11,110 nucleotides of DNA from Chitinophagaceae bacterium (GTDB lineage: Bacteria > Bacteroidota > Bacteroidia > Chitinophagales > Chitinophagaceae), in contig JAGKWS010000126.1 of the NCBI GenBank assembly GCA_021151685.1, positions 1 through 11,110 of the forward strand, in the 5' to 3' direction. Below the pieces are notes generated by a model that was given only the letters and a program-made list of their open reading frames with translations, was not told where the DNA came from and made no database searches. Below are positions 6,287-11,110 of the stretch, in pieces (positions within the stretch are counted from its first letter, which is position 1; every line of letters starts with the position of its first letter). The position numbers and the translations under genes are program-made.

Positions 6287-7657
6287 ATGCCTAAGCGTCT
6301 TCTTCTTATCGTTTTCTTATGGTTGTTGCCGGCCCCCACATGGGCACAGGGGCAGCATGGGCAGTACACCATGTCCAAAGATACGCTCATGGCCCGCCGC
6401 AGGGCCATCATGGATGCCATCAATGAAACGGAGCGAGAGCTGGAAGCCATCAAGAACAATAAACAAGCTACCATAGGCCAGTTGCGTGCCCTGCAAAACA
6501 AGCTGGCGGACCGCCAGCGACTAATTGGCAACATCAACGACGAAATAAATCATATAGACCGCGACATTCGCATGTCATCGCGAGAGGTGCAAACACTGCG
6601 CCAAAAGCTGGAAAGCCTGCGGGTGCGCTATGCACAATCGGTACGGTATACCTATTCCAGCCGCAGCTCTTACGACATGCTGGCGTTTTTGTTCTCCTCG
6701 CGCGACTTCAACGATGCCATCAGACGCATGAAGTACCTGAAGAAGTTTCGCGATTTCCGTAAGTATCAGGCAACACAAATTACCCAAACACAAACCCAGC
6801 TTACCCAAAAGATAGGGGTACTGAATGCCGAAAAGACCGAAAAAGACCAGTTACTGAACACACAGGTGCAGCAAAAGCAGGTATTGCAGCGCGAGACCGA
6901 CCAGACCAACCAAGTGGTGCAGGAACTAAAGAGCAAGGAAAGCAAGCTGCGTGCCGATATAGAAAAGAACAAAACAATTACAGCCCGCATCAACAAGGCC
7001 ATTAACGACCTCATAGAACGCGAGATGGCTAAGGCCGCCGCCGAGGCGAAGAAAAATGCTACCGCCACCAAAACAGGTACCGGCAACAAGACCAACATAA
7101 AATCTTCAACCGGCGGTAACGAACCCGAGTATGGCTCTGTGAACGATGTAAAAACTGGCAACCGCAACCGTGGCAACAAGCCCGATGTGGAATTGCTCTT
7201 TACCCCCGAAGACGTGGAACTGGCCGGCAACTTTGAAGGCAACAAAGGTAAAATGTATTGGCCGGTAGAGAAAGGCTACATCATAGACCGATTTGGAGTA
7301 CACCAGCATCCGGTTTTCAAAAGTGTGCAGATAGACAACCCCGGTATAGATATACAAACAGATGGTGGGGCAAGGGTTCGTTGCGTTTTCAAGGGTACGG
7401 TATCATCGGTATTCTCGGTACCTGGCTCGCCGGGCAAGGTAGTGATGGTAAAACATGGTAACTACATTACCGTGTACAATGGTTTGGAAAGCGTATCGGT
7501 ACGGGCCAATGATGAGGTTGATGCCCGCCAGGCACTGGGGGTAGTGTCTACCAACGACGAGGGCGTTCCTGTTATCAACTTCCAGATATGGAAGGCACAG
7601 GGCAAGGGCAACACCAAACTAAACCCCGAACACTGGATAGGCAAGGCACGCCAGTAA
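6287..7657 (+). CDS. envC: EnvC-like murein hydrolase activator, degenerate M23 domain
   Basis: A 456-residue exported protein with the EnvC layout: signal peptide (1-20, ending Thr-Trp-Ala), a long coiled coil (about 32-250, Gln/Lys/Glu-rich, with a loop near YSSRSSYDMLAFLFSSRDF at 123-141), a low-complexity Ala/Lys/Thr/Asn/Gly linker (about 250-300) and a C-terminal LytM/M23 domain (about 323-440). The LytM zinc site is broken. Asn351 stands where HxxxD needs His (Asp355 is kept), and Val429 and Asn431 replace both His of HxH. It should therefore bind and activate periplasmic amidases rather than cut peptidoglycan itself, as known for EnvC, and so serve septal cell-wall splitting. The HGNYITVYNGL strand (390-400) is well kept. 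The ATG at 6287 follows a -7 box and gives a clean signal peptide. It is divergent from yicC and convergent with the VOC gene. Confidence 0.92.
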   Translation: MPKRLLLIVFLWLLPAPTWAQGQHGQYTMSKDTLMARRRAIMDAINETERELEAIKNNKQATIGQLRALQNKLADRQRLIGNINDEINHIDRDIRMSSREVQTLRQKLESLRVRYAQSVRYTYSSRSSYDMLAFLFSSRDFNDAIRRMKYLKKFRDFRKYQATQITQTQTQLTQKIGVLNAEKTEKDQLLNTQVQQKQVLQRETDQTNQVVQELKSKESKLRADIEKNKTITARINKAINDLIEREMAKAAAEAKKNATATKTGTGNKTNIKSSTGGNEPEYGSVNDVKTGNRNRGNKPDVELLFTPEDVELAGNFEGNKGKMYWPVEKGYIIDRFGVHQHPVFKSVQIDNPGIDIQTDGGARVRCVFKGTVSSVFSVPGSPGKVVMVKHGNYITVYNGLESVSVRANDEVDARQALGVVSTNDEGVPVINFQIWKAQGKGNTKLNPEHWIGKARQ

Positions 7658-7710
7658 CCTACCAGCGCACCTTGTATTGTCTTCATGCATTTTACTAACC
7701 CGTAACCGCA

Positions 7711-8097
7711 CTATGCCTGTGGCAGGCTGAAATGTGGGTTGTAGATGATACCTACCGGATTGTGCCACGGGTCGTATACCGAAGCAATGACAATACCGCC
7801 ACCTACTTCGGTAGGTTCCTCGGCAGTAGTGGCACCCGCCGCCAGCAATCGGTCGTACACTTCCTGCACGTTTTCTACGCCCCAGTAAGCAGTACCACCA
7901 TGGTTGCCTGTAGCAGCCACAGCCTCTGCCGGATGCAAGCCCAGCTCGTAGCCACCAATATTGTAGCCTACATAAAATACCTCGTCAAAGTAGGGCTCTA
8001 TTCCAAAAACTTCGTTGTACCATGTTTTGGCAGCAGCCAAATCTGGCACCATATATACTACGGTGCGCAGGCCCAAAAGTGGTGTATTCATATACAA
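7711..8097 (-). CDS. VOC-superfamily (glyoxalase/dioxygenase-fold) protein
   Basis: A 128-residue cytoplasmic protein with the two beta-alpha-beta-beta-beta modules of the vicinal oxygen chelate fold. Module 1 is about residues 9-55 (LRTVVYMVPDLAAAKTWYNEVFG, ending in YELGL) and module 2 about 68-123 (starting TAYWGVENVQEVYDRLLAAG, with VYDPWHNPVGIIYNPHF at the end). Of the usual metal ligands only Glu51 is recognisable. The final strand has Tyr119 where glyoxalase-type proteins usually have Glu, and the first strand has no clear His or Gln. Metal binding is therefore uncertain, and it may be a non-enzymatic or resistance-type VOC protein. The start may be the ATG at 8097 or the one at 8091. 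A -7-like box TACCTTTA (8110-8117) lies upstream. The gene is divergent from the thioredoxin gene. Confidence 0.88.
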   Translation of the reverse strand: MYMNTPLLGLRTVVYMVPDLAAAKTWYNEVFGIEPYFDEVFYVGYNIGGYELGLHPAEAVAATGNHGGTAYWGVENVQEVYDRLLAAGATTAEEPTEVGGGIVIASVYDPWHNPVGIIYNPHFSLPQA

Positions 8098-8173
8098 ATA
8101 GATTTGCGGTAAAGGTAAGGTGGCACGTACCTGTTTGGTAGCATTTTAACACCGCTACAGGGCAAAATGTGTA

Positions 8174-8181
8174 TATCTTTA
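8174..8181 (+). promoter_or_regulatory. Possible -7 box of the TlpA-like gene
   Basis: TATCTTTA matches TAnnTTTG at 7 of 8 positions. It ends 5 bp before the ATG at 8187, so a transcript from it would be leaderless or nearly so. It overlaps the alternative GTG (8169) and ATG (8181) starts and argues against them. Confidence 0.4.
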
Positions 8182-8186
8182 TGGGT

Positions 8187-8675
8187 ATGACCAGTTTAGT
8201 ACGCAGTCTTGCCATAGCCCTCTTATTGTTGCCCGCACAGCAGTTGGCCGCACAAAACATTCCTGCCCTATCTATGAAGCAGATACTGAGTAGTGCGTCC
8301 TCGCCCGATACTACGTACATCATCAACTTTTGGGCTACATGGTGCGCCCCCTGTGTGGCCGAGTTACCAGAGTTTAACGCGCTACAAGAGCATTATGCCA
8401 CAAAGCCGGTCAAGGTATTACTGGTGAGTCTGGACTTTAAGGAAAATTACCCCAAACTACCCCTGTTTCTGCAACGCAAACGCATCACCCCACAGGTAAT
8501 ATGGCTAAAGGATACCAACCCCAACGATTTTGTACCCCTTGCCGATAAGAACTGGGAAGGGTCTATACCCGCCACGCTGATACTGCACCCGCGCACCGGC
8601 AACCGCCGCTTTATAGAGGGGCAAATAACCGAAGCACAGGTAGCGGGTATTGTTGCAGAGATGGAGGGGAAGTAG
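8187..8675 (+). CDS. Exported TlpA-like thioredoxin-fold protein
   Basis: A periplasmic thiol-disulfide protein of the TlpA/ResA type, 162 residues from the ATG at 8187. A signal peptide (about 1-23) has Arg6, a Leu-rich core and Leu-Ala-Ala before Gln23. The thioredoxin domain follows with the active site WATWCAPC (Cys53 and Cys56) and the cis-proline loop GSIPATLIL (Pro128). Both redox cysteines and the cis-Pro are kept, so it should be active in reducing or oxidising envelope protein thiols; its partner is unknown. A GTG at 8169 and an ATG at 8181 are in frame, but they would put residues into a likely promoter box. The VOC gene is divergent upstream and the M56 peptidase gene is convergent downstream. 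TlpA-like proteins often occur near M56/BlaI pairs in this phylum, but here they are on opposite strands. Confidence 0.9.
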   Translation: MTSLVRSLAIALLLLPAQQLAAQNIPALSMKQILSSASSPDTTYIINFWATWCAPCVAELPEFNALQEHYATKPVKVLLVSLDFKENYPKLPLFLQRKRITPQVIWLKDTNPNDFVPLADKNWEGSIPATLILHPRTGNRRFIEGQITEAQVAGIVAEMEGK

Positions 8676-8827
8676 GGTTTGGGAAAAAAACTCACCACAA
8701 GGGCCACCATGGTTTCACGTAGGAATATTGCTGGTTTGAAGACCACAAAGAATTTGCATATAACCGCAAAGAAAGGCCGGTAAGCGGTGTCTATTCTTCG
8801 CAATGTAAATAGACATGGTCATCTCAC
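8676..8827. other. Gene-free gap with hairpin and CACAAAG-like repeats
   Basis: No credible gene lies here. TGTCTATT (8788-8795) and AATAGACA (8808-8815) form a perfect 8-bp stem with a 12-nt loop and no T-run. ACCGC (8763-8767) can pair with GCGGT (8784-8788). The phrases CACCACAAGGG (8693-8703), ACCACAAAGAA (8741-8751) and ACCGCAAAGAA (8763-8773) resemble one another. They look like a degenerate copy of the ACCACAAAG-type intergenic repeats seen in many bacteria; that link is from memory and not tested. Confidence 0.35.
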
Positions 8828-8856
8828 AAAAAGCAGGCAACCTTTTGCGAGCCTGC
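8828..8856 (-). terminator. Terminator of the repressor-peptidase operon
   Basis: On the minus strand GCAGGC (8851-8856) pairs with GCCTGC (8833-8838), and five T residues (8828-8832) follow at once. A shorter alternative inner stem (GCAA with TTGC) is possible. It lies 43 bp beyond the stop of the M56 gene, so it should end that operon. Confidence 0.75.
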
Positions 8857-8898
8857 CTGCCAAGAAAATTCTATTTATTACTGATGCTATTCCCGGTC

Positions 8899-10296
8899 TT
8901 ACCCCTCAATTTTTATCACCATAGCGTTGGTCTTCCGTTCTTTTCCATCGCACGACAGCCGAATGGCCTCTATAAATATGCGCATGGGTATACCTTTATG
9001 CTCGCGCAGGTATTTTAGTTGTGTGGCACCTACCTTGTTGCCGGTTAGGGCAAATGGCCCGCGCAAATCTTCATTTTTGGGCAGCATAGAAATGGTAAAC
9101 CCTTGCACGGTGCAGCCCTTGGGGCCCTCTACTATGGGGTTTGCCAAAAACTTATCCAGCGTCATAGTACCGCCGGCCATGCCGGCTATGCTCACCTCGC
9201 TCACTACTTTCATTTGTTCTTCGCCCGATACCGGGTCCATCAGTATAACGGTATCGCCACCTGCAGGCTCGCCAATAACTATCTCTTTTCTACCAACAAT
9301 TTTCATTTCCTCCTTGCCGGTTGTTGGGTCGGTAACAATAATGGTATCCTTGGGGCCTGTGATGGTGTCTTTGGCCACTACCCACTTTTTGCCGCTTATG
9401 GGGTCGGTAACAATGGTGCTGTCGTTGGCAATATCTGCCGTGTCTTTGCTGTTATTGAAGCAGGCCGCCATAAATGGCAACAGCAGCAGCAGAACCAGTT
9501 TTTTGCTTTGGGCTATCTTACCCGAGGTGCGTGTCATCATACGTATTCTTTGTTTTATGGGTGAATGATTGAATGAATGTGCCAGTGATGGGCCTGCATG
9601 CAGCACGGCCTGTTCTATAAGGAAACGACCATAGGCACTGGTGCCGCTGTTGCGTGCTATATGGTCGGCCTCGTACTCGTGTACCATACGCAAGCGGTGG
9701 TGGTATATGTATACCAGCGGATGGAACCATAGCAGGATGCGTGCCGTGTAGAGCAGCACCAGATCGGCCATGTGCCAGCGGCTTTTGTGTGCCCCCTCGT
9801 GCAGCAGTATCATATGCCACTCCTGTGCGGTATAGTCTTGCCGGTTGCCCACAAACAGTATACCTCTGAGTGAGAAGGGCGAATGTGCCAGGCCCGTTTC
9901 GGCAATCTTCCAGCCATCGGCATTGCTGTGCTGCGCCCTGCGGTAGTACCTTGCTATTTTTGCAGCATCGGCCAGTAGCAGTAGCACCACCAGCCCGGCA
10001 CCGGCACCATACAGGTATGCATACCACGGCACACCGGCATCTGCTGCGGGCGCAACCACGGTCTCTGTTGCAAAATTTTCGCGTAAGCGGGCTACAGTGC
10101 GTATGGGCACTTCCATGGCTTCGGGAAGTAGTACCCCTTGCAGCCACGGCAGGGCAGGCAACAAAAAACCGGCCAGCAGCGTGCCCAGCAGGTAGCCACG
10201 ATTGTAGCGATGGTAGCTTTCGCGGCGCAGCAGCAGGTCGTAGGCCAGCAGGCTCACCAGCCATATACCGGTGGCATTAAAGAGGTAGGCACCCAT
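8899..10296 (-). CDS. M56 (BlaR1-like) metallopeptidase with repeats and GldM-like C-terminus
   Basis: A 465-residue polytopic membrane zinc protease, the sensor partner of BlaI-type repressors. Membrane segments are about 8-24, 35-55, 96-110, a hydrophobic helix 179-194 in the peptidase domain and 266-279. The zinc motif HEGAH (His166, Glu167, His170) is intact, and a third-ligand segment HEYEAD (206-211) follows. After the last membrane helix, which ends in an Ala-Ala-Cys (Cys279), come three related repeats centred on VTDPISGKKW (296-305), VTDPTTGKEE (321-330) and LMDPVSGEEQ (352-361). The final part (about 378-465) has FTISML, ALTGNK, FIEAIRLSCDGKERK and a closing VIKIEG strand, which resembles the GldM C-terminal domain of Bacteroidota. 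This tail takes the place of the penicillin-binding domain of BlaR1, so the signal need not be a beta-lactam. The start lies 11 bp after the repressor stop, so the two are cotranscribed. Confidence 0.92.
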   Translation of the reverse strand: MGAYLFNATGIWLVSLLAYDLLLRRESYHRYNRGYLLGTLLAGFLLPALPWLQGVLLPEAMEVPIRTVARLRENFATETVVAPAADAGVPWYAYLYGAGAGLVVLLLLADAAKIARYYRRAQHSNADGWKIAETGLAHSPFSLRGILFVGNRQDYTAQEWHMILLHEGAHKSRWHMADLVLLYTARILLWFHPLVYIYHHRLRMVHEYEADHIARNSGTSAYGRFLIEQAVLHAGPSLAHSFNHSPIKQRIRMMTRTSGKIAQSKKLVLLLLLPFMAACFNNSKDTADIANDSTIVTDPISGKKWVVAKDTITGPKDTIIVTDPTTGKEEMKIVGRKEIVIGEPAGGDTVILMDPVSGEEQMKVVSEVSIAGMAGGTMTLDKFLANPIVEGPKGCTVQGFTISMLPKNEDLRGPFALTGNKVGATQLKYLREHKGIPMRIFIEAIRLSCDGKERKTNAMVIKIEG

Positions 10297-10307
10297 GGTT
10301 ATACTGT

Positions 10308-10682
10308 TTATTCGTTATCTAAAGATTGCATGAGGTCGTTCAGTTCTTTCAAATCGAGGTCTTTGCTTTTTACCAGATAGCTTACCAGCATACGGGGCGA
10401 GCCACCAAAGTATTTCTCTACCAACCCTTTTACACCCTGTTGGGCATAGTCTTCTTTTGTTACCACGGCAAAGTACTCGTAGGTTTTGCCATATGCCTTG
10501 TGATCTACAAACCCTTTCTTTTCCAATATCCTTACTACCGACGATATGGTGCTATGGGGCATATCGGGGTCGCCCAGCCGCTCTATAATGTCGCGCACAA
10601 GGCATTTGCCCAAGTCCCATATTATTTGCATCACCTCTTCCTCGGCCTTTGTGAGTGTTTGTAACGATTTCTTCCGCTCCAT
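10308..10682 (-). CDS. BlaI/MecI/CopY-family transcriptional repressor
   Basis: A 124-residue winged-helix repressor of the BlaI family. The DNA-binding domain is about residues 9-72: LTKAEEEVMQIIWDLGK, the recognition region MPHSTISSVVRILEKKGFV (41-59) and the wing HKAYGKTYEYFAVV. The C-terminal dimerisation part is about 75-122 and includes the hydrophobic segment RMLVSYLV (97-104), where BlaI proteins are cut by their M56 partner; the exact bond cannot be read here. Length and motif order are normal. It is the first gene of a two-gene operon with the peptidase. A near-palindrome covers its promoter and start codon, which suggests it represses its own operon. The -7 box ends 4 bp before the ATG, so the mRNA may be leaderless. 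No beta-lactamase gene is in view. Confidence 0.95.
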   Translation of the reverse strand: MERKKSLQTLTKAEEEVMQIIWDLGKCLVRDIIERLGDPDMPHSTISSVVRILEKKGFVDHKAYGKTYEYFAVVTKEDYAQQGVKGLVEKYFGGSPRMLVSYLVKSKDLDLKELNDLMQSLDNE

Positions 10683-10700
10683 AACGTAAATGTACGTTAT
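10681..10700. promoter_or_regulatory. Operator-like near-palindrome at the repressor start
   Basis: ATAACGT (10681-10687) and ACGTTAT (10694-10700) are perfect inverted half-sites around a 6-bp centre in which 4 of 6 bases also match, so 18 of 20 positions are symmetric. A further AACGTAAA (10703-10710) resembles a third half-site. The dyad covers the -7 box and two bases of the start codon. It differs from the classical BlaI site (TACAnnTGTA) but contains TACA on the minus strand. Confidence 0.72.
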
Positions 10701-10717
10701 AAAACGTAAAAACCAAA
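10687..10717 (-). promoter_or_regulatory. Promoter of the repressor-peptidase operon
   Basis: On the minus strand TTTG (10714-10717), a 19-bp spacer and TACATTTA (10687-10694, 7 of 8 to TAnnTTTG) repeat the geometry of the tRNA-Cys promoter. The expected transcription start falls at about 10681-10683, on the ATG itself. Confidence 0.65.
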
Positions 10718-10753
10718 TTATTGATAGGAATATTAGAGAAAGAGGAACATTTT

Positions 10754-10774
10754 GTTAATCTGAAGATGGACTGC
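10754..10774 (+). repeat. Direct repeat of the 10979-10999 hairpin segment
   Basis: This 21-base segment matches 10979-10999 at 18 of 21 positions, with an identical 11-base core AATCTGAAGAT. The three differences destroy the perfect palindrome present in the second copy. The two copies are 225 bp apart in the same orientation and bracket the REP-like element and two of the hairpins. Confidence 0.6.
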
Positions 10775-10818
10775 TGCATTGTTGTAGCGAGACACGCAAC
10801 CAATGGATTGCCAAAAAC

Positions 10819-10843
10819 GTAGGGGCGACCCTTGTGGTCGCCC
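10819..10843 (+). repeat. REP-like element: GTAG plus GGGCGACC hairpin
   Basis: GTAG (10819-10822) is followed directly by GGGCGACC (10823-10830), a 5-nt loop CTTGT and the exact complement GGTCGCCC (10836-10843). A GTAG tetranucleotide at the foot of a GC-rich hairpin is the hallmark of REP elements mobilised by RAYT (TnpA-REP) proteins. In translation the minus strand reads GDHKGRPY, a peptide I recall as frequent in spurious ORFs over such repeats. No RAYT gene is in the window. Confidence 0.7.
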
Positions 10844-10882
10844 TGCAATATGCGGTTGTAAAATTTATGATTGATACGTGTG

Positions 10883-11035
10883 TCGTCAAATTGGTATCGC
10901 CCGGTTATAAACCGGGCAACTTGTATCAGACACGGGAGCGCTTCGCTAACTCCCGCGCCAGTTGACGAATTTGCGGCTGTCAATCTGAAGATTGACAGCC
11001 GCAAGGACGTAGTCGGAGACTACGCCCAGCATGGG
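10883..11035. repeat. Cluster of perfect hairpins in a gene-free region
   Basis: Within 153 bases there are five stem-loops. GCCCGGTT pairs with AACCGGGC (10899-10917, 3-nt loop). CGGGAG pairs with CTCCCG (10933-10955). TTGCGGCTGTCAATC pairs with its 15-base complement (10971-11004, loop TGAA). CGTAGTC pairs with GACTACG (11008-11024, loop GGA). CCCA pairs with TGGG (11025-11035). TCGTCAA (10883-10889) and TTGACGA (10962-10968) can close around the first two hairpins and make a branched fold. None has a T-run, so they are not ordinary terminators. The rest of 10720-11110 holds the REP-like element, one half of a direct repeat and no credible gene. Confidence 0.7.
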
Positions 11036-11110
11036 AAAAACCGAGTAAATCCAAAACCGACCCGCAGGTGGTGCCGACCAGTCTAAAATATCCCCAATAA
11101 AACAATATAC

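Noticed and set aside
7715..7727. GCCTG-TGG-CAGGC hairpin at the end of the VOC gene, as a terminator
   Set aside because: The stem is only 5 bp, lies inside the coding end and has no T-run on either strand.
9518..10264. A 248-codon minus-strand frame
   Set aside because: It is out of frame inside the M56 gene, rich in Arg, Ala, Cys and Gly, with no domain. The M56 frame has HEGAH and membrane helices.
8899..10682. A beta-lactam resistance regulatory system
   Set aside because: The repressor-peptidase pair resembles BlaI-BlaR1, but the peptidase has no penicillin-binding domain and no beta-lactamase or PBP gene is nearby.
10552..11004. A 150-codon minus-strand frame upstream of and overlapping the BlaI-type gene
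   Set aside because: It runs through the hairpin cluster and the repressor promoter, contains the GDHKGRPY peptide of REP-type repeats and repeats SIFRLT because of the direct repeat. It is a by-product of repeats.
10883..11024. CRISPR array or integron attC array
   Set aside because: The hairpins differ in sequence and spacing. There are no regular direct repeats with spacers, and no cas or integrase gene.

Overview
The window looks like ordinary chromosome of a member of the Bacteroidota, most likely Chitinophagaceae or a close relative. Four things point that way. Start codons lack Shine-Dalgarno sequences and sit behind A-rich leaders. Several genes have the TAnnTTTG -7 promoter box, and two also have a TTTG -33 box exactly 19 bp upstream. 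A BlaI-type repressor is paired with an M56 membrane peptidase whose C-terminus resembles GldM. The histidine kinase has the H-box form common in this phylum. Base composition is even, and I see no transposase, integrase, phage gene, CRISPR array or origin.

Layout, left to right. (1) 75-626 (+): a secreted FAS1 protein with a strong terminator, followed on the other strand by a small possible lipoprotein (726-1118). (2) 1162-1308 (-): tRNA-Cys(GCA) with a near-ideal promoter and a perfect 16-bp terminator hairpin. (3) 1349-3600 (-): fabH, preceded by an orphan membrane histidine kinase. (4) 3762-5167 (+): a 72-residue single-span membrane protein, a structured intergenic segment and a GT2 glycosyltransferase. 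(5) 5264-6139 (-): yicC, divergent from an EnvC-like degenerate M23 protein (6287-7657, +). (6) 7711-8675: a VOC-fold protein divergent from an exported TlpA-like thioredoxin. (7) 8899-10700 (-): a BlaI-family repressor and M56 peptidase operon with a near-palindromic operator over the repressor's own promoter and start codon. (8) 10720-11110: no credible gene, but a dense cluster of perfect hairpins that begins with a GTAG-tagged REP-like element.

The genes do not form one pathway. They are mostly housekeeping and cell-envelope functions: fatty-acid initiation, RNA turnover, peptidoglycan hydrolase activation, glycan synthesis, thiol redox and envelope sensing. The repressor and peptidase form a self-contained regulatory pair. 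Its likely sequence of events is that the peptidase senses an envelope signal, the repressor is inactivated, and the operon is derepressed.

I found no clear undescribed system. The best leads are the hairpin cluster at 10819-11035, the repeat and GldM-like C-terminus of the M56 protein, and the operator-promoter-start overlap of the repressor gene.
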